A stretch of DNA of 64,000 nucleotides, taken from NCBI GenBank assembly GCA_030525745.1, contig JAUNED010000010.1, positions 1 to 64,000 of the forward strand, read 5' to 3'. Below the pieces are notes generated by a model. The model worked only from the letters and a program-made list of their open reading frames with translations, was not told the origin of the DNA and ran no database searches. This document shows positions 1-9,597 of the stretch, in pieces. Source of the stretch: Lonepinella koalarum (GTDB lineage Bacteria > Pseudomonadota > Gammaproteobacteria > Enterobacterales > Pasteurellaceae). Each line of letters starts with the position of its first letter. The stretch's first letter is position 1. The position numbers were made by a program, and so were the translations under genes.

Positions 1-964
1 CCAAGACGGCAAAACCCAAGTTTCCGTGCAGTTTGAAAAGGAAACGGTGTGGCTATCACAGGCGCAAATGGCGACATTATTTGGAAAAGATGTAAGAACC
101 ATTAATGAGCATATTGCAAATGTATTTGCAGAGGGAGAACTGGAGCAACATTCAACTATCCGGAAATTCCGGATAGTTCGCCAAGAAGGATCAAGACAAG
201 TTAGCCGTGAAATTGATCATTATGATTTGGATATGATCATTTCTATAGGCTATCGAGTGAAATCGCCACAAGGCGTAGCTTTTCGCCGTTGGGCAACCGC
301 TCGCCTAAAAGATTATCTGGTAAAAGGCTATGCCCTTAACGAACGCCGTTTACAGGAACGAGGTATTGAGTTTGAACAGGTGATTGGCTTGCTCAGCCAA
401 ACCCTTGCCAATCAAGCGTTGGTGACGGCAGACGGGCAGGCGGTATTGAACGTTGTGCAAGATTACGCACGCAGTTGGAGTTTGCTCCAAGCCTATGACG
501 AGCAGAGTTTGCAAAATAATCACCAAAAACAAACGGAGATGATTTCTCTCGATATGGCACAAGTTTGGGCAGCGATTGCACAATTAAAACAAACCCTTAT
601 CGAAAAAGGCGAGGCAACCGAACTTTTCGGCAATCCTCGTAATGAGGGCTTGGCTTCAGCGGTGGCGACGATTGAACAAGGTTTTGGTGACGAATTGTTT
701 TACCCGAATGTCGCCAGCCGTGCTGCCAATTTGCTCTATTTCGTAATTAAAAATCACCCACTCACCGATGGCAACAAACGCACAGGATCATTTTTATTTT
801 TGTGGTATTTACGCCTGAACCAGCATTTACTGGCTAAACCGGTGGAACAACTGATTAACGACAATACACTGGTTGCCTTAGCCTTGTTGGTGGCAGAAAG
901 TTTGCCTGAACAAAAAGAACTGATGATTAAACTGATTGAACACTTTATTTTATTAAAAGCATAA
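1..964 (+). CDS. RhuM-family / Fic (Fido) domain protein, 5' end off the window
   Basis: The reading frame is open from the first bases (QDGKTQVSV...), so the gene begins left of the window; the GTG at 26 is probably internal. Residues 1-110 counted from 26 match the RhuM N-terminal module (WLSQAQMATLFGKDVRTINEHI), known as a virulence-associated or phage-type DNA-binding-like domain. The C-terminal third carries a Fic core, HPLTDGNKRTG, near residues 244-254. The canonical Fic loop is HxFx(D/E)GNGRxxR; the Lys in DGNKR resembles Doc, which phosphorylates EF-Tu, rather than AMP-transferring Fic enzymes, so the activity is uncertain. It ends 18 bp before hisC and probably sits between hisD and hisC as operon cargo. 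The RhuM-Fic assignment is firm; the role (toxin, defence or regulator) is inference. Confidence 0.85.
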   Translation, partial: QDGKTQVSVQFEKETVWLSQAQMATLFGKDVRTINEHIANVFAEGELEQHSTIRKFRIVRQEGSRQVSREIDHYDLDMIISIGYRVKSPQGVAFRRWATARLKDYLVKGYALNERRLQERGIEFEQVIGLLSQTLANQALVTADGQAVLNVVQDYARSWSLLQAYDEQSLQNNHQKQTEMISLDMAQVWAAIAQLKQTLIEKGEATELFGNPRNEGLASAVATIEQGFGDELFYPNVASRAANLLYFVIKNHPLTDGNKRTGSFLFLWYLRLNQHLLAKPVEQLINDNTLVALALLVAESLPEQKELMIKLIEHFILLKA

Positions 965-2133
<1,169 letters not shown>

Positions 2134-2137
2134 TTAT

Positions 2138-2581
2138 ATGAGTTACACAAAACTGTATTACCACATCGTTTTCCGCACGTTGCAGAGTGTTCCTGCTATC
2201 AATGAGCAAAACGAAAAAGCGTTGTATCAATACATTTGGGCATTTTGCCAGCAACAAAAATGTACGCTACACCGCATTAACGGAATGCCCGATCATTTGC
2301 ATTTGCTGGTGGAAATTCACCCGAGTATGGCAGTATCGGATTTTGTGAAGCAGCTCAAAAATGCCAGTCATAAATGGCTTGAACAGCATAGCGATTGGTT
2401 TCCCGATTTCTATGCTTGGTCGAAGGGCTACTGTGCTTTGACTTATAGTGAACACGAAAAAGCAAAAATAGTGAATTACATTAAAAATCAAAAGGAGCAT
2501 CATAAGAGCATTAATTTTGTTGATGAAATAAGAATGTTAATGCTTGATATTGATGATGAGTATTTTGAACGACATTTATAA
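2138..2581 (+). CDS. RAYT / IS200-like Y1 transposase (REP-associated tyrosine transposase)
   Basis: 147-residue HUH single-strand endonuclease of the IS200/IS605 TnpA superfamily. The metal-binding HUH motif is His53-Leu-His55 in GMPDHLHLLVEI, and the catalytic tyrosine is Tyr114 in YIKNQKEHHK (with Gln118). It is bracketed on both sides by nearly identical 114-bp hairpin elements (2020-2133 and 2582-2695), and two more copies of the element lie elsewhere in the operon without a transposase. That is the arrangement of a domesticated REP-associated transposase rather than a free insertion sequence. No accessory tnpB is present. Its ribosome-binding GAGG lies in the 3' arm of hairpin D, four bases from the ATG. 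The Y1 transposase call is firm; the RAYT role is inferred from the flanking elements. Confidence 0.88.
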   Translation: MSYTKLYYHIVFRTLQSVPAINEQNEKALYQYIWAFCQQQKCTLHRINGMPDHLHLLVEIHPSMAVSDFVKQLKNASHKWLEQHSDWFPDFYAWSKGYCALTYSEHEKAKIVNYIKNQKEHHKSINFVDEIRMLMLDIDDEYFERHL

Positions 2582-2695
2582 CCTAGGACGAGCCGTCTTA
2601 GGCTAACTAAGCCCAGCCGCTTTGCGGCTGATAATGAAGAATAAAAGAGCTGCAAAGCAGCTCGGATTATCGAGCCTAGCACGGCTCGTGCTAGG
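2582..2695. repeat. REP/BIME-like four-hairpin element, copy 2
   Basis: Begins on the base after the RAYT stop codon. Hairpins: A 2582-2602 (one G-T wobble pair in the stem), B 2614-2630, C 2647-2663, D 2675-2695 (stem CCTAGCACG, loop GCT). A to C are almost identical to copy 1, but D has a different stem whose two arms changed together, which argues for selection on the structure. It lies between RAYT and hisB, 18 bp upstream of the hisB start. Confidence 0.85.
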
Positions 2696-2713
2696 CACTT
2701 ACAGGAGAAAAAC

Positions 2714-3802
2714 ATGCAACCCACCCTTTTTGTCGACCGTGACGGCACGTTAATTGATGAGCCGAAAACCGATTTTCAAATCGACAGCCTTGAAAAGCTG
2801 AAATTCGAGAAAAACGTGATTCCTGCCCTGCTCAAACTCAAGGGGAAATACCGTTTTGTGATGGTCTCGAACCAAGACGGCTTGGGCACCAGTTCGTTCC
2901 CACAGGCAGATTTCGACAAACCGCACAATGCGATGATGGCGTTGTTCAACTCGCAAGGGATTGAATTTGATGATGTGCTGATTTGTCCACACAAGCCTGA
3001 AGACGGCTGTGATTGTCGCAAACCGCACACCAAACTGCTGCAAAAATACATCGACCGCCAACTGTTCGACCCAGCCAACAGCTTTGTGATTGGCGACCGT
3101 GCCACCGATGTGCAACTGGCGGAAAACCTTGGCATTCGGGCGTTGCAATATCACCCTGAAAAACTGAACTGGGATTTGATTGCTGAAAAACTGCTGAATG
3201 AGCCCGTCACCAACATTGGCGAGCGACCAAAGCGCTTTGCCGAAGTTATCCGTAAAACCAAAGAGACCGACATCAAAGTGCAAGTGTGGCTGGACGAAAC
3301 AGGCAACAACGAAATCAGCACCGGCGTGGGCTTTTTCGACCATATGCTCGACCAAATCGCCACCCACGGCGGTTTTAGAATGAACATCACCACCAAAGGC
3401 GACTTGTGGATTGACGAACATCACACGGTGGAAGACACCGCCCTCGCCCTCGGCACCGCGTTAAAACAAGCGATTGGCGACAAACGCGGCATCGCCCGTT
3501 TCGGCTTCGTGTTGCCGATGGACGAAAGCCGTGCGGAATGTGCGATGGACTTATCGGGCAGACCGTTCATCAAATTCAAAGCCGATTTCAAACGTGACAA
3601 AGTGGGCGATTTCAGCACCGAACTGACCGAACACTTCTTCCAATCCATCGCCTTCACGATGCTCGCCACCCTGCACATCAAAGCAAAAGGCGACAACGAC
3701 CACCACAAAATCGAAAGCCTGTTCAAAGTCTTCGGCAGAACGCTCCGTCAATGTATCCGCATTGAAGGGAATGAGTTGCCGAGTTCGAAAGGGGTTTTAT
3801 AA
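2714..3802 (+). CDS. hisB: Bifunctional histidinol-phosphatase / imidazoleglycerol-phosphate dehydratase
   Basis: Two-domain enzyme of 362 residues, the usual enterobacterial/Pasteurellaceae length. The N-terminal HAD phosphatase (about 1-165) has the nucleophile motif VDRDGT (Asp8/Asp10) and a zinc-binding [11 protein letters not shown] loop. The C-terminal dehydratase (about 170-362) has [23 protein letters not shown] and DNDHHKIE metal-binding histidines. The start follows AGGAG by 8 bases. Its last 17 codons, plus the sequence beyond, are duplicated 630 bp downstream (4380-4513), flanking the next gene. Confidence 0.96.
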   Translation: MQPTLFVDRDGTLIDEPKTDFQIDSLEKLKFEKNVIPALLKLKGKYRFVMVSNQDGLGTSSFPQADFDKPHNAMMALFNSQGIEFDDVLICPHKPEDGCDCRKPHTKLLQKYIDRQLFDPANSFVIGDRATDVQLAENLGIRALQYHPEKLNWDLIAEKLLNEPVTNIGERPKRFAEVIRKTKETDIKVQVWLDETGNNEISTGVGFFDHMLDQIATHGGFRMNITTKGDLWIDEHHTVEDTALALGTALKQAIGDKRGIARFGFVLPMDESRAECAMDLSGRPFIKFKADFKRDKVGDFSTELTEHFFQSIAFTMLATLHIKAKGDNDHHKIESLFKVFGRTLRQCIRIEGNELPSSKGVL

Positions 3803-3883
3803 TCACCGTAGGGGCGGGTCCTGTGCCCGCCCGAAAGTGCGGTTGAAATTTGCAAAGTTTTTGGGAAATTTGACCGCTTGTAT
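3750..3883. repeat. Direct repeat, left copy (hisB 3' end, GC hairpin and paired uptake signals)
   Basis: 134 bp including the last hisB codons, a GC-rich hairpin (GGGCGGG...CCCGCCC, about 3812-3832), a Hin-type uptake 9-mer (3835-3843) and an inverted Apl-type 9-mer (3873-3881). The right copy at 4380-4513 has the same length and 6 mismatches by eye. The two copies bracket the DUF7832-type gene. Confidence 0.9.
3835..3881. terminator. Composite uptake-signal hairpin (Hin 9-mer facing Apl 9-mer)
   Basis: AAGTGCGGT at 3835-3843 faces ACCGCTTGT (reverse of the Apl signal) at 3873-3881. GCGGT pairs with ACCGC, and flanking GAAATTT/AAATTT extends the stem with a bulge. Inverted uptake signals commonly serve as terminators in this family; here the two arms come from different dialects. 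Confidence 0.5.
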
Positions 3884-3906
3884 TATCAAAAAGTGAGGAA
3901 ATTAAA

Positions 3907-4359
3907 ATGGCATCAATAGATCGTATGGATTGGCATTATGGTGGGGATTATCCGAGTGAATTACCTACTCAAAATGCAGGAACACATATTGGAATGTTTT
4001 TAGCTTGGGCGTTTAGTAATGGCTTAATTGGTGAATTACATTTAGAAGAATATCAAGATGAACTAAAGAAATTAGCAGAACGAAAAATCACTGGCGTTGA
4101 TTTTTTAATTGATCTATGTGATGAAAAATTATGGGACGAGGATTTTGATGACATCGGAGCAGAATTTGCAGTAGATTATTATCAAGATGATAATTCAACA
4201 TTCCCTGCTCGATATTTAGATGATTATGCCGATGTTTTTAAAGAATATGATATTCCAACACTTTATCATTTACCGAATACTTGGGAAAATTTTGATAAAT
4301 TAAAGCCTATTTTAGATCAACGTTTTAAAGAATGGAAAAAGTGGAAAGGATATAAATAA
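3907..4359 (+). CDS. DUF7832-type protein, putative orphan immunity protein
   Basis: 150-residue acidic cytosolic protein without signal peptide or membrane segment. The N-terminal block HYGGDYPSELPTQNAGTHIGM followed by LAWAFSNGLI is what I recall of the DUF7832 family, which is common next to polymorphic toxins as presumed immunity proteins; that recall is from memory, not a search. The base composition is clearly richer in A+T than in the surrounding his genes. It lies between two copies of the hisB 3' end, in the operon direction, 104 bp after hisB. No toxin gene is visible nearby. The family call is moderate and the immunity function is inferred. Confidence 0.65.
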   Translation: MASIDRMDWHYGGDYPSELPTQNAGTHIGMFLAWAFSNGLIGELHLEEYQDELKKLAERKITGVDFLIDLCDEKLWDEDFDDIGAEFAVDYYQDDNSTFPARYLDDYADVFKEYDIPTLYHLPNTWENFDKLKPILDQRFKEWKKWKGYK

Positions 4360-4379
4360 ACAATTTAGTCATCATCGGA

Positions 4380-4513
4380 AATGTATCCGTATTGAAGGGA
4401 ATGAGTTGCCGAGCTCGAAAGGGGTTTTATAATCATCGTAGGGGCGGGTCCTGTGCCCGCCCGAAAGTGCGGTTGAAATTTGCAAAGTTTTTGGAGATTT
4501 TGACCGCTTGTAT
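4380..4513. repeat. Direct repeat, right copy, with a residual hisB 3' fragment
   Basis: Second copy of the 134-bp repeat. Positions 4381-4431 still encode the final hisB codons and TAA in frame with each other, now detached from any hisB, so this is a scar. It also contains a Hin-type 9-mer (4465-4473) facing an Apl-type 9-mer (4503-4511). It indicates that the intervening gene arrived with, or through recombination at, the hisB tail. Confidence 0.88.
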
Positions 4514-4536
4514 ATAGCGATATAGGAGAATAATTT

Positions 4537-5073
4537 ATGGATCAGCAGTTAATTGACTTGGGTATAAAGTTATCGGAGGCATTAGTAAAAAATACTGCAT
4601 CAAGTATTTTTACTAAAATTCGAGCTATTAAAGCCAAAAAAGATGATAAAGAAACCATAAATGAATTAGAAGAGATTATTCAAGAACTTATTGCTGATAA
4701 AAATGAATTATTGCAAATATCTCAGGCTTTTCAGCAAGAGTTGATGGCTCAAAAAATAACAGATACAGAAATAGATTATATTACTCAGAAATTAATTCCC
4801 AAACTACAAGAATTAGCTGGAGTTACTGGTGGTAATGTAGATGAGATGGTTAGAATACTTTCTCCATTAGTCTCAAAAGAAACTCTAACAATTTTACAAT
4901 TATTAGGATTTAATTTTAGAAAAGCTATTGGAGAGCCTTTAACTATTTTGTTAGAAAAAATGATTTTATCCAAATTACCTCTTTCGCCAGAATTACAAGC
5001 TGAAATTCAGTTAGAAACAATCAAAGCATTGCAAAATCCAAATGCTGCTAAAGCCATAACTAAAATGAAATAG
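4537..5073 (+). CDS. Uncharacterised helical protein in the his operon
   Basis: 178 residues, no recognised family. It looks almost entirely alpha-helical, with a charged coiled-coil-prone stretch around residues 30-75 (KAKKDDKETINELEEIIQEL) and a more hydrophobic C-terminal half (LTILQLLGFNFRKAIGEPL) that might be amphipathic rather than transmembrane. It is A+T-rich compared with the his genes and has a ribosome-binding AGGAG about 9 bases before the ATG. It ends 8 bp before the hisH ATG, so hisH may depend on its translation. It could be another toxin/immunity or defence component, but nothing in the sequence proves that. Confidence 0.75.
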   Translation: MDQQLIDLGIKLSEALVKNTASSIFTKIRAIKAKKDDKETINELEEIIQELIADKNELLQISQAFQQELMAQKITDTEIDYITQKLIPKLQELAGVTGGNVDEMVRILSPLVSKETLTILQLLGFNFRKAIGEPLTILLEKMILSKLPLSPELQAEIQLETIKALQNPNAAKAITKMK

Positions 5074-5081
5074 TATTGAAA

Positions 5082-5675
5082 ATGACTAACCTAACTATCA
5101 TCGACACAGGCTGTGCCAACCTGTCTTCGGTCAAATTTGCCTTTGACCGACTTGGCATTCAGGCAGAGATCTCCCGAGATCTCAACAAAATCCAATCTGC
5201 CGATAAATTGCTGCTCCCCGGTGTGGGAACGGCAGCGGCGGCGATGGCGATTTTGCATGATCGCCGACTTATTGACACCATTCGCAACGCTACTCAGCCA
5301 ATGCTCGGTATTTGTTTGGGAATGCAGTTAATGACGGAATTTTCCCACGAGGGCGATGTAGCCACGTTGAACCTGATGCGTGGCAAAACCGAACGCTTGC
5401 CTGAATGCGGTTTGCCGTTGCCGCATATGGGCTGGAACAAGGTGCAGTACCAAGCCGACCATCCGCTATTTCACGGCATTGAGCAAGGCAGCCATTTCTA
5501 TTTTGTGCATAGCTACGGCGTGTTACCGAATGAAAACACCATCGCCACCTGCGACTACGGCGTGCCGTTTTCCGCTGCCATTGCCAGCCAAAACTTCTAC
5601 GGCGTACAGTTCCACCCCGAGCGTTCGGGCGAGGCTGGGGCGAAGTTGCTCAGGAATTTTGTGGAGAATGTCTGA
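5082..5675 (+). CDS. hisH: Imidazole glycerol phosphate synthase, glutaminase subunit
   Basis: Class I glutamine amidotransferase that supplies ammonia to HisF. The 197 residues include the nucleophile motif LGICLGMQLM and the GVQFHPE His/Glu of the catalytic triad. I chose the ATG at 5082 (MTNLTIIDTG), which matches known HisH N-termini; a TTG two codons upstream is also in frame. No strong Shine-Dalgarno is visible, and the gene starts 8 bp after the preceding unknown gene, suggesting coupled translation. HisA, HisF and HisIE follow with accessory genes between. Confidence 0.95.
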   Translation: MTNLTIIDTGCANLSSVKFAFDRLGIQAEISRDLNKIQSADKLLLPGVGTAAAAMAILHDRRLIDTIRNATQPMLGICLGMQLMTEFSHEGDVATLNLMRGKTERLPECGLPLPHMGWNKVQYQADHPLFHGIEQGSHFYFVHSYGVLPNENTIATCDYGVPFSAAIASQNFYGVQFHPERSGEAGAKLLRNFVENV

Positions 5676-5773
5676 TTTTGCGATCTTGATCGCAAAGTTT
5701 GAAAATAGGGCTTGATTTCTCGCTTTATTTCGACAAAATTACTGTTAATTTAACCAGTAAAAGAGGGTGAGAA

Positions 5774-6613
5774 ATGAACGAAATTAAACTATTTGAAAAC
5801 AGCCAAATCCGCTCAGTGTGGGATAGCGAAAAAGAAGAGTGGTTTTTCTCGGTGGTGGATGTAGTGCAAGCACTAACCGATAGCCTTGATCCTAAGCAGT
5901 ATGTCAAGAAAATGCGGAGCCGTGACCCAGAACTCAATGCCAAGTGGGGTACAATTTGTACCCCTGTTCCAATGTTGGGAAAAGATGGCAAAAAACGCAA
6001 CGTGCAAGCAGCAGATTTACAAGGCATTTTCCGTATTATTCAGTCTGTACCAAGCCCGAAAGCCGAGCCGTTGAAAATGTGGCTGGCGGAAGTCGGCAAA
6101 GAGCGGATTGATGAGATTATCGATCCTGAATTGACCATTGACCGAGCCTTAGCCACTTACTTGAAAAAGGGCTATTCCCGTGAGTGGATTAACCAACGCT
6201 TGCAAGCCATTCAGGTGCGAAAAGAGCTGACGGATACTTGGCAAGATCACGGTGTGCAAGCCGGCAGAGAATTTGCGATTCTCACCAATGAAATCACACA
6301 GGCGTGGAGCGGTATGACCACTCGACAATACAAGGATTTCAAAGGGCTGAAAAAAGAAAGCCTGCGAGACAATATGACTACCACCGAGTTGGTGCTGAAT
6401 ATGCTTGCTGAGGCTGCTACCAAGGACATCGCTCAAATCAGCCATCCACAGGGCTTGGAAGAAAATAAAACCGTTGCCAAACGGGGCGGAAATGTTGCAA
6501 AAGTGGCTCGGGAAAGTTTGGAGGCAGAGACCGGCAAACCGGTGATTACTCAGCAAAATGCGATTGATTTCGCTGCGGTGATTGCACAAGTGGCGAAACA
6601 GGTGAAGAAATAA
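5774..6613 (+). CDS. BRO-N domain protein (phage antirepressor / DinD-like)
   Basis: 279 residues. The N-terminal 110 residues form a BRO-N domain (IRSVWDSEKEEWFFSVVDVVQALTDS...), found in phage antirepressors and in DNA-damage-inducible DinD-like proteins. The C-terminal half is charged and helical, as in DinD-type chromosomal members. RBS GAGGG precedes the ATG. It lies between hisH and hisA, followed by a composite uptake-signal hairpin and a REP-like element. There is no phage gene around it and no LexA box that I can see. The domain call is good; function unknown. Confidence 0.82.
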   Translation: MNEIKLFENSQIRSVWDSEKEEWFFSVVDVVQALTDSLDPKQYVKKMRSRDPELNAKWGTICTPVPMLGKDGKKRNVQAADLQGIFRIIQSVPSPKAEPLKMWLAEVGKERIDEIIDPELTIDRALATYLKKGYSREWINQRLQAIQVRKELTDTWQDHGVQAGREFAILTNEITQAWSGMTTRQYKDFKGLKKESLRDNMTTTELVLNMLAEAATKDIAQISHPQGLEENKTVAKRGGNVAKVARESLEAETGKPVITQQNAIDFAAVIAQVAKQVKK

Positions 6614-6659
6614 GTGCGGTCGGTTTTTTGCAAGTTTTTGGAAGAATTTGACCGCTTGT
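6612..6659. terminator. Composite uptake-signal hairpin after the BRO gene
   Basis: Hin-type AAGTGCGGT at 6612-6620 starts within the BRO stop codon region and faces an inverted Apl-type 9-mer at 6651-6659, with T-rich sequence between. This is the third Hin/Apl pair in the operon, after 3835-3881 and 4465-4511. It may act as a leaky terminator between BRO and hisA. Confidence 0.45.
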
Positions 6660-6660
6660 A

Positions 6661-8287
<1,627 letters not shown>

Positions 8288-8393
8288 CCTAGCACGAGCC
8301 GTGCTAGGCTCAATAACCCCAGCCACTCCGTGGCTGTAAGGATAGAGCCGCAGAGCGGCTCAGATGATAAAACCCCATACGGCTCGTATGGGG
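8288..8393. repeat. REP/BIME-like four-hairpin element, copy 4
   Basis: Starts on the base after the hisF stop. Hairpins: A 8288-8308 (CCTAGCACG, loop AGC), B 8320-8336 (CAGCCAC, loop TCC), C 8345-8361 (GAGCCGC, loop AGA), D 8373-8393 (CCCCATACG, loop GCT). All four stems are fully paired. Its D stem equals the A stem of copy 3, and its A stem equals the D stem of copies 2 and 3, so stems are swapped between ends and copies. Confidence 0.86.
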
Positions 8394-8434
8394 GTAAGCG
8401 GCCAAATTATCGTATAATTTTGTAATTACTGAAA

Positions 8435-8863
8435 ATGAAAACAGCTGAACTAAAAGATGTTCATTATAGTTACTCTGATGTACTAAGCAAAAATAATGCT
8501 TATTTATGTATGTTACAAGATGAGGTTTGCTTTTCTGTGACATTATTGATCGGAGAAAAAGGAAATAATGGAGCAGATTACTTTGATGTCACAATTTATA
8601 ATCCAACTTGGATCAAGAAACACAAATATCTTTTAGGTAAATTTGCAATTATTGTAGATACTGATGATTTTGATGATGTTATTGAATATTTACGAATTGA
8701 AATAGCCCAAATAACAGGAAATGATTGGGATGAAATTTCCAATAAATTAAAAAAGATGTTCTCTTGGGAATATGATGATTATCTACCATCAAAAGAAGAA
8801 CAAAAAAGAATCGTAAGAGAATATATTCAAAATAATCCTGAAATACTTAAGGAATTTTTATGA
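8435..8863 (+). CDS. Imm8-family immunity protein (orphan)
   Basis: 142 residues, A+T-rich. The pattern agrees with the Imm8 immunity family as I know it: N-terminal [11 protein letters not shown], then [12 protein letters not shown]...[13 protein letters not shown], then [24 protein letters not shown]. Such proteins neutralise secreted or contact-delivered polymorphic toxins; no toxin gene is adjacent, so this is an orphan. The stop overlaps the hisIE start (ATGA at 8860-8863), and the hisIE ribosome-binding AAGGA lies inside this gene, so it is expressed as part of the his transcript. Family call fairly firm, toxin partner unknown. Confidence 0.75.
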   Translation: MKTAELKDVHYSYSDVLSKNNAYLCMLQDEVCFSVTLLIGEKGNNGADYFDVTIYNPTWIKKHKYLLGKFAIIVDTDDFDDVIEYLRIEIAQITGNDWDEISNKLKKMFSWEYDDYLPSKEEQKRIVREYIQNNPEILKEFL

Positions 8864-9498
8864 TAAACCAAATCAACTGGCAAAAAGTCGATAACCTTCT
8901 CCCCGTTATCATCCAAAACGCCCAAACCTGTGAAGTACTGATGTTAGGCTATATGAACCAACAAGCCCTCGAAAAAACGCTGGCTGAAAAGCGAGTGACT
9001 TTTTACTCCCGTACCAAACAACGGCTGTGGACGAAAGGCGAAACCTCGGGCAATTTCCTAAACGTGGTGGATATGAGCTTGGATTGTGATAACGACACCC
9101 TGTTAATCCTCGCCAACCCTATCGGCGAAACCTGCCACACTGGGGCGGAGAGCTGTTTTCATCAGTTTGAACAAGAACAGCCAGATTGGATCTTTTTCAG
9201 CAAATTAGAACGAATGATCGCAGAGCGTAAAAATGCCGATCCGGAAAGCTCTTATACCGCTAAACTTTACGCCAAAGGCACACCGAAAATCGCCCAAAAA
9301 GTAGGGGAAGAGGCAGTAGAAAGTGTCATTGCAGCAATGAAAAATGATCGGGAAGAATTAGTTTCTGAAGTGGCAGATTTGGCGTATCATTTAACTGTGT
9401 TGCTGCACAATGCTGATTTATCTTGGGCAGAGATCAATGCTAAACTAAAAGAACGTCACAAAGGGATTGGGTTACATCCTGAGGGTTCGAATAAATAG
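8860..9498 (+). CDS. hisI: Bifunctional phosphoribosyl-AMP cyclohydrolase / phosphoribosyl-ATP pyrophosphatase
   Basis: HisIE fusion of 212 residues catalysing steps two and three of histidine synthesis. The N-terminal cyclohydrolase (about 1-115) has [16 protein letters not shown] and the metal-binding DCDNDTLLI and CHTGAESCF motifs. The C-terminal pyrophosphohydrolase (about 120-212) has the helical [11 protein letters not shown] and [13 protein letters not shown] segments. It starts in the ATGA overlap with the Imm8 gene. Last gene of the operon; an intrinsic terminator follows. Confidence 0.96.
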   Translation: MINQINWQKVDNLLPVIIQNAQTCEVLMLGYMNQQALEKTLAEKRVTFYSRTKQRLWTKGETSGNFLNVVDMSLDCDNDTLLILANPIGETCHTGAESCFHQFEQEQPDWIFFSKLERMIAERKNADPESSYTAKLYAKGTPKIAQKVGEEAVESVIAAMKNDREELVSEVADLAYHLTVLLHNADLSWAEINAKLKERHKGIGLHPEGSNK

Positions 9499-9544
9499 GC
9501 ATTATAATCAAAGTGGCCATATCTGATAGGATAATCACTGAAAT

Positions 9545-9580
9545 AAAATCCCGATGATTTAAAAATCGGGGTTTTCTTTT
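9545..9580 (+). terminator. Intrinsic terminator of the his operon
   Basis: Stem 9545-9555 pairs with 9565-9575 (core CCCGAT/ATCGGG plus an A/T arm), followed by a T-rich tract. The reverse strand also has a T-rich tail, so it may serve convergent arcB as well. Confidence 0.8.
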
Positions 9581-9597
9581 TCTAGTATAGTATGATT

